Source: Erysipelotrichaceae bacterium (lineage in GTDB: Bacteria; Bacillota_I; Bacilli_A; Erysipelotrichales; Erysipelotrichaceae). Taken from it: 53,607 bases of DNA. Shown piece by piece: positions 41,813 to 50,900 of the stretch. Below the pieces are notes generated by a model. The model was not told the origin of the DNA. It saw only the letters and a list, made by a program, of their open reading frames with translations, and ran no database searches. The position numbers and the translations under genes are program-made. The stretch is from the NCBI GenBank assembly GCA_900759455.1, contig CAAEVI010000036.1, positions 1 to 53,607 on the forward strand, given 5' to 3'. How positions within the stretch are numbered: the stretch's first letter is position 1; every line of letters starts with the position of its first letter.

Positions 41813-44739
41813 TTTGCATAACCTCCTTCACGATCCTCAATAGCCGCTTTCAGCGAACGCAGACGAATCTTGACTGCCCCCAGATTGTCGATTTCATCAA
41901 TTTTGATCTGTGTATAAAAACGGTTTTTCTGTTTCAGGATCGACTTGACCTCATCACTGGTGATCGCATCAATGCCGCAGCCGAAGCTGACCAGATGCAC
42001 GACTTCCATATCCGGCTGCGCTGCCGCATAATATGCTGCCTGGTAAAGACGGGCATGGTATGTCCACTGATTCAGCACATTTACGCCTTTTTTCTCCTGT
42101 AGCGGGATGCTTTCCTCACTGACGACAACAAATCCCAGCTGTGTCAGCAGTTTTGAAATCTGATGAGATATAAACGGATCGCCGTGATACGGACGACCGC
42201 ACAGCACGACGATCGGATGCTTCGTCGCACGGGCATATTCAATTGCTTTCTGATGTTCTTCATGCAGACGCTCATGAAAAGCATGATATTCTTTCATGCC
42301 GGCTTCGATCGCCGCTTTGATCTTTGAGCGCTCATGAATCATGCCGTGCTCTTTGAAATAAGAACTGATTTTCTTTTCAAACACCTTCAGATCATCCAAA
42401 ACGATATACGGATTCATGTAATCGGTATCGTCCAGTTCCATGTTTGCCTTGATCGTTTCCGGATAATAGGCAACTAACGGACAGTTAAAATGATTGTCGC
42501 TGATTTTTTCATCCACATTATAGGTCATGCATGGATAAAAGATCCGCTCCAGCTTCTGATCCAGCAGCCACTGAATGTGTCCATGCACCGCTTTGGCAGG
42601 CAGACAGGCCGTATCACTCGGAATACTGTGCTGTGCCTTATGATACATCGGTTTTGTCGTCTGCGGCGATATGACAGCCTCATATCCCAGCTGATGGAAG
42701 AATTCCACCCAGAACGGCAGCAGATCATACATATTCAGTACCATCGGAATACCGACTTTCTGGTCGTGATGATACTTTCCGTAATAACTATGCAGCAGTG
42801 TATTCTTCACTTTATACAGATCCGGCAGTTCTTCTTTTGTTTTCATGTTCACGACCGGTTTTTCGCATTTGTTGCCCGCGATCAGCCGTTCGCCGTCCGA
42901 GAAGATGTTCACGGTCAAAGAGCAGTGGTTCGTACATCCGTTGCAGACAACGCCCTTGGATGTATGTGTAAAATGCTGAAGCTCCTCTTTTGTCAAAATA
43001 TTGGATGTTCCCTTTGAATGCCGTCTGGCAATCAGGGCGGCACCGTAAGCGCCCATCAGATGCGCGATGCTTGGGCGAATGACCGGCATGCCCAGTTCCT
43101 GTTCAAAGCTGCGCAGCACACTGTCATTGCGGAAAGTTCCTCCCTGTACGACAACCTCTGTTCCCAGATCTTCCTTGCGTTTTGCACGGATGACCTTATA
43201 CAGAGCATTTTTTACCACACTGCGGCACAGGCCGGCTGAAATATCTTCGATCGAGGCACCGTTTTTCTGTGCCTGTTTTACGCCGGAATTCATAAATACG
43301 GTACAGCGTGTTCCCAGATTGACCGGATGTTTGGCCTTCAGACCGAGCTTGGCAAATTCAGGCGCACTGTATCCAAGGCTCTTGGCAAACGTTTCGATAA
43401 AGGAACCGCATCCGGAAGAACATGCCTCATTCAGTACGATATCGTCGATGCGTCCGTCTCTGATCTTAAAGCATTTGATGTCCTGACCGCCGATATCCAG
43501 AATATAATCCACATTCGGATTAAAATATTTGGCTGCTTCATAATGTGCCATCGTTTCCACCGAACCTTCATCCAGATGGAAGGCATGACGCATCAGTTCT
43601 TCCCCATAACCCGTTGCACAGCTGCCGGCCATTTCGATGCGGTCTTCGCCCTGCTCATAAATCTTACGCAGATGTTCGAGCACCACATCAAGCGGACTTC
43701 CCTGATTTGACGTATATGCTTCATAAAGAAGCTGTTGATCTTCTCCGATCAAGACCATTTTTGTCGTGGTGGAACCGCTGTCCACGCCCAGATATACTTT
43801 TCCGGTATAAGTGGAAAGATCTCCGTATTTCACATCCGAACGCTGATGCCGTTTGACGAATGCCTCGTATTCTTCTTTTGTTTCAAACAGCGGATCGCTT
43901 TCCTCTTCCTTTACCGGCATATTCTTCAAAGCTTCCAGTTTCTGATGAAGTTCATCATAAGTAAAGCGTTCATTGGCACAAAGAGCACTGCCGAATGCCA
44001 CAAAGTGAATGGCAATCTCCGGACACCATGCATGATCCTCATCCAGCTTCAGCGTTTCCATGAACCGGCGGCGAAGTCCCTTCAGGAAGAACAATGGTCC
44101 TCCTAAAAACAGAACATTCCCTTCGATCTTTCTTCCCTGAGCAAGAGAAGTGATCGTCTGGTCGACCACAGCCTGAAAAATGCTGGCGGACAGATCAGCC
44201 TTGTCCACCCCCTGATTGATCAAAGGCTGCACATCACTTTTAGCAAACACGCCGCAGCGGGATGCAATCGGATACAGACGCTGATAATTCAGACTCAATT
44301 CATCCATTTTTGCCAGGTCGATGTTAAGCAGTGAAGCCATCTGATCGATAAACGCTCCTGTTCCTCCGGCACATGTAGAGTTCATGCGCTGTTCGATCGC
44401 CCCCTGAAAAAACAGGATCTTGGCATCTTCTCCGCCCAGCTCAATTGCCGCATCCACCTGCGGATAATACTTGCGGACCGCCTGGGCACTGGCAAATACT
44501 TCCTGCACAAAAGGAAGATTCCCTTCCTGGCTCATTCCCAGAGCGGCACTGCCGCTCAATGCGAAATAGAAAGGCTCTCCCTGTATCATTTCCTTCAGTT
44601 CCTCGATCTTGGCCAGGGCCATTTCGCGAATCTGCGCTTTATGACGCTCATAGCTCTTGTAAAGAATGTCACCGTTCTCATTCATTACAACAGCCTTGAT
44701 CGTTGTACTTCCGATATCAAATCCTATACGATAGGTCAT
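41809..44739 (-). CDS. Giant acyl-CoA dehydratase activase (two ATPase domains plus DUF2229)
   Basis: A 976-residue protein with three parts. Two BadF/HgdC-type ATPase domains come first: domain 1 (~1-290, FDIGSTTIKAVV, LGGEDAKI, Cys123 in NSTCAGGTGAF, Cys162) and domain 2 (~314-570, GVDSGSTTTKMVL, DIGGQDIKC, NEACSSGCGSF, GTRCTVFMNSGV). Each has its own pair of cluster cysteines, so one chain could form the dimer-like activase head. A DUF2229 region follows (~655-880, SPQTTKPMYHKAQ, DTACLPAKAVHGH, FYPCMTYN) with further cysteines. It should hydrolyse ATP to push electrons into the partner encoded next. In many anaerobes activase and partner are fused into one ~1,400-residue protein; here they are split. 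Confidence 0.88.
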   Translation of the reverse strand: MTYRIGFDIGSTTIKAVVMNENGDILYKSYERHKAQIREMALAKIEELKEMIQGEPFYFALSGSAALGMSQEGNLPFVQEVFASAQAVRKYYPQVDAAIELGGEDAKILFFQGAIEQRMNSTCAGGTGAFIDQMASLLNIDLAKMDELSLNYQRLYPIASRCGVFAKSDVQPLINQGVDKADLSASIFQAVVDQTITSLAQGRKIEGNVLFLGGPLFFLKGLRRRFMETLKLDEDHAWCPEIAIHFVAFGSALCANERFTYDELHQKLEALKNMPVKEEESDPLFETKEEYEAFVKRHQRSDVKYGDLSTYTGKVYLGVDSGSTTTKMVLIGEDQQLLYEAYTSNQGSPLDVVLEHLRKIYEQGEDRIEMAGSCATGYGEELMRHAFHLDEGSVETMAHYEAAKYFNPNVDYILDIGGQDIKCFKIRDGRIDDIVLNEACSSGCGSFIETFAKSLGYSAPEFAKLGLKAKHPVNLGTRCTVFMNSGVKQAQKNGASIEDISAGLCRSVVKNALYKVIRAKRKEDLGTEVVVQGGTFRNDSVLRSFEQELGMPVIRPSIAHLMGAYGAALIARRHSKGTSNILTKEELQHFTHTSKGVVCNGCTNHCSLTVNIFSDGERLIAGNKCEKPVVNMKTKEELPDLYKVKNTLLHSYYGKYHHDQKVGIPMVLNMYDLLPFWVEFFHQLGYEAVISPQTTKPMYHKAQHSIPSDTACLPAKAVHGHIQWLLDQKLERIFYPCMTYNVDEKISDNHFNCPLVAYYPETIKANMELDDTDYMNPYIVLDDLKVFEKKISSYFKEHGMIHERSKIKAAIEAGMKEYHAFHERLHEEHQKAIEYARATKHPIVVLCGRPYHGDPFISHQISKLLTQLGFVVVSEESIPLQEKKGVNVLNQWTYHARLYQAAYYAAAQPDMEVVHLVSFGCGIDAITSDEVKSILKQKNRFYTQIKIDEIDNLGAVKIRLRSLKAAIEDREGGYAK

Positions 44740-44760
44740 TCCATCACCTCATGATTGTTT

Positions 44761-45327
44761 CTATACTTTGTTTTTTCCAAAAAAATCTTTCAGACCGTTC
44801 ATCAGCAGGCCGTTGCTGTAAGCAGCAAATTCCTGCGGTGTGTACCGGCATCCTTCCCTGAGCCACTGCTTGCATAAAAACATAAATGCATTGGCAAAAT
44901 ACCGGGCCAAGGCCTCATTGCTGTAAAGTGAAGCTTTTCTTGCATCATGACGCATGATCAGCAATACTTCTTCGATCAGCTCCCCAAGATGCTTCACAAA
45001 CATATGGTCAAAATCATTCTGTCCCTGAACCTGAAATGCATGCAGCAGAAAGACCCGGTGCTCATACATCGTCTCGCTCAGCGACAGGATAACGCGAAGG
45101 ATATCGCCGCTGTGGGCGGCCGACTTTTGTTCCTCATGCAGCAGCACGTCTGCAATATAGTCCAATGCGGCATACTTATCCTCAAAATGATTGTAAAAAG
45201 TCGCACGAATAACACCTGCACGGTCGCAGATCTGTTTGATCGTTATTTTTTCAAATGGCTTATCCTGCATGATCAGCTCCAGGCTTTCTGCAAGAAAATC
45301 CTTCATCTTCAACTTGCGGTGCTCCAT
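44761..45327 (-). CDS. TetR family transcriptional regulator
   Basis: A 188-residue regulator. The helix-turn-helix is at residues 25-50 (FEKITIKQICDRAGVIRATFYNHFEDKYAAL). The C-terminal part resembles TetR proteins of the DhaS-like type (LLHAFQVQGQNDFD, LARYFANAFMFLCKQWLREG). Its gene lies 21 bases before the activase and 27 after the MntP-like gene, so it probably controls this operon in response to an unknown ligand. Ribosome site AGGAGAAAAGGG. Confidence 0.87.
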   Translation of the reverse strand: MEHRKLKMKDFLAESLELIMQDKPFEKITIKQICDRAGVIRATFYNHFEDKYAALDYIADVLLHEEQKSAAHSGDILRVILSLSETMYEHRVFLLHAFQVQGQNDFDHMFVKHLGELIEEVLLIMRHDARKASLYSNEALARYFANAFMFLCKQWLREGCRYTPQEFAAYSNGLLMNGLKDFFGKNKV

Positions 45328-45354
45328 ACCCTTTTCTCCTGTCGTTTCGTTTGC

Positions 45355-45909
45355 TTACAGCGGTAATAAGATCCACAAGGTAGCCGCATAATATGCCAGA
45401 CAGGAAAGAAACATCATTCCTCTCTGACAGGCCGCCCCCCGGTAATAGCCGATCCAAAGCGCTGTGTGAATAGCAATGAACGTCAATACAAACATAACGG
45501 CACAGGTGCTCCATGCCATTACCCCCAGCAGGCCAAGCGCAATTCCCAGCATCATTGCATCGATGCCGTTGAATACTGCCTGGATCAGTCCCTTGCGGTA
45601 ACTGAAGGCCAGATCAAGACGTTCTTCAAAATGTTTATAGCTGACAGCTTTCAGCAGCAGAAACGTGCCCAGCATCACAAATACCATGGCCGACATCACC
45701 CGTCCGCCCTGCAGCATCCGTGTGTGCACGACAAGCTGTGAAAGATTCATGCCTAAAAACATCATGACAGCGTTCACTGCGGCAAAGATCAGTGCGTAAC
45801 ATCCGCCTTTGGCTATTCTCATTTCACGCATGGATGACCCGCGTTCCATCATGACAACAAAGCTGTCCAGACAGGCCATACACAGCAATACAAACAGCGT
45901 TACTTCCAT
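45355..45909 (-). CDS. MntP-like six-span membrane protein
   Basis: A 184-residue membrane protein with six predicted spans in two halves. Acidic residues inside spans (MACLDSFVVMMERGS and FNGIDAMMLGIALG) and the overall shape resemble the MntP manganese efflux family, though similarity is weak and the usual cytosolic loop differs. Metal export is therefore only a suggestion. It is the first gene of the set MntP-like, tetR, activase and dehydratase-like, all on one strand with gaps under 30 bases. Confidence 0.6.
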   Translation of the reverse strand: MEVTLFVLLCMACLDSFVVMMERGSSMREMRIAKGGCYALIFAAVNAVMMFLGMNLSQLVVHTRMLQGGRVMSAMVFVMLGTFLLLKAVSYKHFEERLDLAFSYRKGLIQAVFNGIDAMMLGIALGLLGVMAWSTCAVMFVLTFIAIHTALWIGYYRGAACQRGMMFLSCLAYYAATLWILLPL

Positions 45910-46023
45910 GCCGTTCCCTCCTCTGGCTGACCTGTGTCAAAAAAACACATGCGGTCACCTTGTGAATTATAACAAAATCACCAATATTTTCCGCTATACA
46001 TTTTATTTTGATTGTCTAATTTC

Positions 46024-47883
46024 TTAAGATAATTCAAACATTCCCGTATATAAACGATAGTACTGTCCGCGCTGGGCGATCAGCTCCTCATGAGACCCGC
46101 GTTCAATGATCCTGCCGTGTTCCAGCACCATGATCGCATCCGCATTGCGGACCGTCGAAAGACGATGGGCAATGACAAATACCGTTCGTCCCTCCATCAG
46201 CGAATCCATTCCTTTTTCGATCAGCCGCTCCGTACGCGTATCAATGCTGCTGGTCGCTTCATCCAGGATCAGTACCGGCGGATCCGCAATGGCTGCTCTG
46301 GCAATTGCCAGCAGCTGCCGTTGTCCCTGCGAAAGATTTGCCCCGTCTCCGCTGACCACTGTTTCATATCCCTGCGGCAAACGTCTGATGAACGAATCCG
46401 CATTTGCCAGTCTGGCCGCCGCAACAACTTCTTCCATGGAGGCATCCAGTTTTCCATAACGGATGTTGTCTGCTATCGTTCCCGTAAACAAATGCGTATC
46501 CTGCAAGACGATGGACAAAGAACGGCGAAGATCATCTTTGGCAATGAGCCTTACATCGATTCCGTCATAAGTTATGCTGCCCTCATCCACATCATAGAAA
46601 CGGTTGATCAGATTTGTGATCGTTGTTTTGCCGGCACCGGTGGCACCGACGAAGGCGATCTTTTGTCCCGGCTTTGCATACAGAGAAATATCTTTCAGTA
46701 TCTTTCGCGAACTGTTGTAGCCGAATGTGACATGATCAAAGCGTACATCGCCCTTCAGTTCGACCAGCTCGACTTCTTTGTTTTGACGCGGATGACGCCA
46801 AGCCCATAAGCCGCTGTTGTGACTGCATTCATACAGCGTTCCGTCTTCATGAACAGCCACATTGGTCAGTGTTACTTTCCCTTCATCCACTTCCGGCTGT
46901 TCCTCCATCAGCGCAAAGATTCGCTCGGCACCCGACATTGCGGCCAGGATAAGATTTGACTGCTGGGTAAACTGATTGATCGGCATTGCCGTCTGACGGA
47001 CAAAGACCAGATAGCTGGCCAGCGATCCGACATCCGTCCATCCCTGAATGGCCATGATGCCGCCCACCATGGCAACGATGGCATAATTGATATAAGAAAT
47101 ACTGACTACCATCGGAACCATGGTTCCTGCATAAGACAAAGCACTGGTCGCTGCCTGACGAAGCTTGGTATTTCGTTCTTTGAATTCTTCCATGTTTGCT
47201 TCTTCATGATTAAAGACTTTCACGACTTTTTGTCCCTGGATCATTTCCTCGATAAATCCGTTGAGCGATCCGAGATAACGCTGCTGATGCGAAAAATAAT
47301 ATCGGCTGCGTTTACCGCTGAATTGTATGTAAGCGAACATGATGATATAACAGATCAATACGATCAGCGACAGCTGCCAGTTCAGAACAAAGATCAGTGT
47401 CAATGTACCGACAATCTGAATAAAACTTTGGATCATCATGGCAAAACTGTTGTTCAAAGCATCCGATATCGTATCGACATCATTGGTAAAGCGGCTCATG
47501 GTATCCCCGTTAGGGTTTGTATCGAAATAACGAAGCGGCAGCTGCTGCATTTTGTGAAACAAGTCCTCACGGATCTCACGTATGATTTTCTGTGCGACAA
47601 TGACCATGATCTGTGTATAGCCAAATGCGGCCATCACACCTCCTGCGTAAATGCAGGCGGTAAATGTCACTGCTTTGATCAGTCCGGGCACATCGCGGGG
47701 AACGATATAGTTATTCACGATCGGTTTGAGCATATAGGTGCCAAACAGATTGGCCAAGGCACTGACGGAAACCAGCACTGCCACGATCAGCAACAGAAAT
47801 TTATGATTTCCCATATAGTGCAGCAGATTCCCAAGCGTCTTCCAGAAATTAGCCGGCCGTTTTCCGCTCATCACTCTAGCCAT
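46024..47883 (-). CDS. ABC exporter subunit (canonical ATPase site)
   Basis: A 619-residue fused membrane/ATPase half-transporter. Six spans (1-~320) precede the ATPase: Walker A GATGAGKTT, signature NLSQGQRQLLAIARA, Walker B LILDEATSSID and the switch His in IAHRLSTV. The Walker B glutamate is kept. A ~40-residue insertion (NVAVHEDGTLYECSHNSGLW in part) separates the two domains. It pairs with the 577-residue subunit encoded just upstream (8-base overlap) to make a heterodimeric multidrug-type exporter. Confidence 0.9.
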   Translation of the reverse strand: MARVMSGKRPANFWKTLGNLLHYMGNHKFLLLIVAVLVSVSALANLFGTYMLKPIVNNYIVPRDVPGLIKAVTFTACIYAGGVMAAFGYTQIMVIVAQKIIREIREDLFHKMQQLPLRYFDTNPNGDTMSRFTNDVDTISDALNNSFAMMIQSFIQIVGTLTLIFVLNWQLSLIVLICYIIMFAYIQFSGKRSRYYFSHQQRYLGSLNGFIEEMIQGQKVVKVFNHEEANMEEFKERNTKLRQAATSALSYAGTMVPMVVSISYINYAIVAMVGGIMAIQGWTDVGSLASYLVFVRQTAMPINQFTQQSNLILAAMSGAERIFALMEEQPEVDEGKVTLTNVAVHEDGTLYECSHNSGLWAWRHPRQNKEVELVELKGDVRFDHVTFGYNSSRKILKDISLYAKPGQKIAFVGATGAGKTTITNLINRFYDVDEGSITYDGIDVRLIAKDDLRRSLSIVLQDTHLFTGTIADNIRYGKLDASMEEVVAAARLANADSFIRRLPQGYETVVSGDGANLSQGQRQLLAIARAAIADPPVLILDEATSSIDTRTERLIEKGMDSLMEGRTVFVIAHRLSTVRNADAIMVLEHGRIIERGSHEELIAQRGQYYRLYTGMFELS

Positions 47884-49609
47884 TCTCGCTCACCCCTTTC
47901 TGCTGAGATTCATAGATTTCCTGATAAATCGGATTCGTTTTCAGCAACTCTTCATGTGTCCCGACGGCATTGATCCTTCCATCATCCAGGATAATGATCT
48001 GATCGGCATGCATGAGCGAAGAAACACGTTGTGCGATGATCAGTTTCGTCGTATCTTTCAGCTCTGCCAGGGAAGAACGGATACGGGCATCTGTCGCCGT
48101 ATCGACCGCACTTGTTGAATCATCGAAAATCAGGATCTTCGGTTTTTTCAGCAGGGCACGGGCAATGCATAAACGCTGTTTCTGTCCTCCGGAGACATTC
48201 ACACCGCCCTCTTCCAGATAAGTGTCATAGCCTTTTTCGAATTTTTCCAGAAATTCATCCGCACAGGCAACATGACAGGCCCAGTCCAGTTCTTTTTCAT
48301 CGGCCTGCGGATTGCCCCACAACAGATTTTCCCGTATCGTTCCCGAAAACAGCACATTTTTCTGAAGAACGATTCCTATTTCATCGCGCAGCCGTTCAAG
48401 CGAATATGCTTGGACATCATGTCCGCCGACGCGCAGCGTTCCTTCGCTGATGTCATACAGTCGCGGAATCAATGAAACCAGCGTGCTTTTTGCACTTCCT
48501 GTCCCGCCGATGATGCCAATGGTCTGTCCCGCTTTGATATCCAGCGAAATATCACGAAGAACATATTCTTTGGCCTCCCGCTGGTATTTGAAACTGACAT
48601 GATCAAACATGATGCTTCCGTCCTTCAGCTCAAGCGCGGCATCACCGTCCTGAATGTCTGACTTTTCATCGAGGACCTCGACAATACGCTTCGTACTTGC
48701 CAATGAGCGTGTCAGCATCAAAAAGACATTCGAGATCATCATCAGAGAATTCATGATCTGCAAAACATAACTCAAAAAGCCGGTCAGCTCTCCCACCTGC
48801 ATGCCGCCGATAAAAATCAGCTGTCCTCCAAACCAGAGGATGCTGACAATCGCCGCATACATCGTCAGCTGAAATGCCGGAAGGTTCATGACCGCATAAT
48901 GAAATGTTTTTTCACTGACAGTCATCAGCGATCCGTTGACACGATCGAATTTTTCTTCTTCATAAGTACCGCGTACGAAAGCCTTTACCGCACGAATTGC
49001 CGTCAGATTTTCTTCCACGATGGAATTCACCTGATCGACGGCTTTCTGCAGCTGACCATACATCGGTGCGATCTTGCGAACGATTCCGGTCAAGATCAGG
49101 GCAAGCACAGGCGCACATACGACAAACACCAAAGCCAGCTTTGCATTGATCAAAAACGCCATCAACAGTCCCAGTACGAGCATGACAGGACCGCGAACCA
49201 AAGGACGCAGGCCGGCGCTGATCAGGTTTTGCATGACCGTCACATCACTGGTCATTCGCGTGATCAGCGAAGATGTCTCGAAATGGTCAAGATTTGCGAA
49301 AGAGTATTCCTGAATCTTTGAAAATTCCCGCTCCCGCAGTTCATAGGCAAAGCCATTTGCGGCAATAGCCGCATATTTCGCATACAGCAGACCGGTAATT
49401 AAGGAGAGCAGTGCGCAGCCTGCCATTTCAACGCCTTTGACCATAATATAATGAATATCTGAAGCCGCAATTCCCACATCAATGATATCAGCCATGATCA
49501 TCGGAATGATCAGCTCGAAGCTCGTTTCGACCACGACGAACAGCACAGCCAGGATAAACGGCTTTCGATACGGCAGCAGACACTGAAATATCCGTTTTAG
49601 ATCTTTCAT
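47876..49609 (-). CDS. ABC exporter subunit (degenerate ATPase site)
   Basis: A 577-residue half-transporter with six spans and an ATPase domain. The Walker A is GGTGSAKST, with Ala in place of the usual Gly before Lys, and Walker B is LIFDDSTSAVD, with Asp in place of the catalytic Glu. The switch histidine is also replaced (IIAQRVSSL). The signature VSGGQKQRLCIARA is intact. This matches heterodimeric exporters (TM287/288, LmrCD) with one degenerate site. It overlaps the marR stop by four bases and the second subunit by eight. Confidence 0.9.
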   Translation of the reverse strand: MKDLKRIFQCLLPYRKPFILAVLFVVVETSFELIIPMIMADIIDVGIAASDIHYIMVKGVEMAGCALLSLITGLLYAKYAAIAANGFAYELREREFSKIQEYSFANLDHFETSSLITRMTSDVTVMQNLISAGLRPLVRGPVMLVLGLLMAFLINAKLALVFVVCAPVLALILTGIVRKIAPMYGQLQKAVDQVNSIVEENLTAIRAVKAFVRGTYEEEKFDRVNGSLMTVSEKTFHYAVMNLPAFQLTMYAAIVSILWFGGQLIFIGGMQVGELTGFLSYVLQIMNSLMMISNVFLMLTRSLASTKRIVEVLDEKSDIQDGDAALELKDGSIMFDHVSFKYQREAKEYVLRDISLDIKAGQTIGIIGGTGSAKSTLVSLIPRLYDISEGTLRVGGHDVQAYSLERLRDEIGIVLQKNVLFSGTIRENLLWGNPQADEKELDWACHVACADEFLEKFEKGYDTYLEEGGVNVSGGQKQRLCIARALLKKPKILIFDDSTSAVDTATDARIRSSLAELKDTTKLIIAQRVSSLMHADQIIILDDGRINAVGTHEELLKTNPIYQEIYESQQKGVSENG

Positions 49610-50043
49610 GCTATTTCTCCTCCTTTTGACTGATTTAAATTATCATAGGCACGGCTTAGAAAGGAGAAAAACTGTCTGCGTTCCTCTTCACTGAAATTTT
49701 CCAGCATCATCTCTTCTGCCTCATGACAACAGCCGATCCACTGTTCCAATGCCGTTTTACCCTCATCGGTGATCTGCAGGCACATGGCACGGCGGTCATC
49801 CTTGGGGAGCGTTCGGGTCAAAAATCCCCCTTCCAGCAGTTTTTCGATAATGCGTGAAGTCGTGGCCGGTTTGATATCACAATACGCGGCTACATCTTTA
49901 AGTCTGCAGTTTTCATGATCACGCACATAGAGAAGAATCTTAGGCTGCCCCGTGCTCAATCCGATTTCATGCATTCTGGGGCGAATTTGATTGCGCTGTG
50001 ACTGAAAAACACGAAAGACCATCATGTGAAATGATTTTTCCAT
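49606..50043 (-). CDS. MarR family transcriptional regulator
   Basis: A 145-residue winged-helix regulator: CRLKDVAAYCDIKPATTSRIIEKLLEGGFL is the DNA-binding helix pair and DRRAMCLQITDEGK the wing. It is the first gene of the marR-ABC-ABC operon and should repress it through the inverted repeat at 50062-50088. The start at 50043 is favoured by GGGAGG; a few codons of open frame lie upstream without support. Confidence 0.88.
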   Translation of the reverse strand: MEKSFHMMVFRVFQSQRNQIRPRMHEIGLSTGQPKILLYVRDHENCRLKDVAAYCDIKPATTSRIIEKLLEGGFLTRTLPKDDRRAMCLQITDEGKTALEQWIGCCHEAEEMMLENFSEEERRQFFSFLSRAYDNLNQSKGGEIA

Positions 50044-50061
50044 TGTAAGCCCTCCCAATAG

Positions 50062-50088
50062 TTAGCTATCTAATTATTTGCAAGCTAA
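50062..50088 (-). promoter_or_regulatory. Operator of the marR-ABC operon
   Basis: TTAGCT and AGCTAA arms separated by 15 bases form an inverted repeat between the -10 box and the ribosome site. Inside it a second, smaller repeat (TTAG/CTAA) is present. Confidence 0.6.
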
Positions 50089-50116
50089 ATATATGCCCAT
50101 TCGTTTCCTTTGTCAA
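50088..50116 (-). promoter_or_regulatory. Promoter of the marR-ABC operon
   Basis: On the minus strand a perfect TTGACA (50111-50116), 17 bases, then TATATT (50088-50093). The -35 box begins where the T run of the preceding terminator ends. Confidence 0.78.
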
Positions 50117-50118
50117 GA

Positions 50119-50164
50119 AAAAACGCCACAGTTTTTACTAATGCAAAACAGCAGCGTTTTCGGA
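50119..50164 (-). terminator. Terminator after the 237-residue membrane protein gene
   Basis: On the minus strand AAAACGC / GCGTTTT with an inner GTTTT/AAAAC stem, followed by a T run, directly after the stop at 50171. Confidence 0.82.
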
Positions 50165-50170
50165 TTCATT

Positions 50171-50884
50171 TTATTTTTCGCGGAAGTGAATGAACGGAAT
50201 ATCCGGATCACCTTTATCAAGCAGACAGGCAAGCGCATTGACAATCAAAACAAGGACATAGCCGCCAAACAAAATAAGGACAATTTCCAGCAATGCCGTG
50301 AGCACCAGTGTATCTCCGTAATTTCCGGCCATATAATTCAACGAACTAAAAGAATAAAGATATAGAATAAAACTGCTGATGCAGATCATTCCGGCTGCGA
50401 TCAATGCGATCCAGAAAATGATCTTTCCGCAGATCCGCAGATGAGAAGCCAGCTTCTTCTGTGCGTAGGATACTTCAGCCTGTTTTATGGATACATGTTT
50501 TTCCGGAACCGGCATCTGTGTCTGTACACTCGCTTCTTCAGTTTTTGCCGTTGACCGTATGTCATCCTTATCCTGAAGCACATCGGCGATCATCTCTTCA
50601 CTGACCAGCGGATGCTGTGCGATCAATGTATCGCAGTAAAGCTGCCAGTCTGTTCCAGCCTCATAAGGATGCTGCTGAACATAAGCGACGATCAATTCTC
50701 TGATCAAAGCCTGCTGCCGCTGTTTCAAGGCTTCAAAATCAACAGCTGCCCTGATCTCCTCTTCCTGCAGCTCATACTGTTCCATCAATGCCGCAGTCAG
50801 CTGATCGATGCTTTCTTCCAGAGGCTCATCAGCCGTGATGACGATCATATCATTTAAGTTCTTTAAAATTTCCTGATCTTTCAT
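50171..50884 (-). CDS. Membrane protein of unknown function next to cardiolipin synthase
   Basis: A 237-residue protein: an acidic, helical cytoplasmic part (1-~150, rich in Glu and Gln) and two C-terminal membrane spans (IIFWIALIAAGMICISSFILY and LVLTALLEIVLILFGGYVLVLIV). No family is recognised. The start at 50884 has an AGGGAGGA site. It is the last gene of a three-gene unit with cardiolipin synthase (16-base gap), so an envelope-lipid role is possible but unproven. Confidence 0.7.
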   Translation of the reverse strand: MKDQEILKNLNDMIVITADEPLEESIDQLTAALMEQYELQEEEIRAAVDFEALKQRQQALIRELIVAYVQQHPYEAGTDWQLYCDTLIAQHPLVSEEMIADVLQDKDDIRSTAKTEEASVQTQMPVPEKHVSIKQAEVSYAQKKLASHLRICGKIIFWIALIAAGMICISSFILYLYSFSSLNYMAGNYGDTLVLTALLEIVLILFGGYVLVLIVNALACLLDKGDPDIPFIHFREK

Positions 50885-50900
50885 TTCAATTCCTCCCTTG

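Noticed and set aside
45910..46023. yybP-ykoY manganese riboswitch before the MntP-like gene
   Set aside because: The short upstream region lacks the conserved loops of that riboswitch; only a TGTGT/ACACA repeat and a TATAAT are seen.
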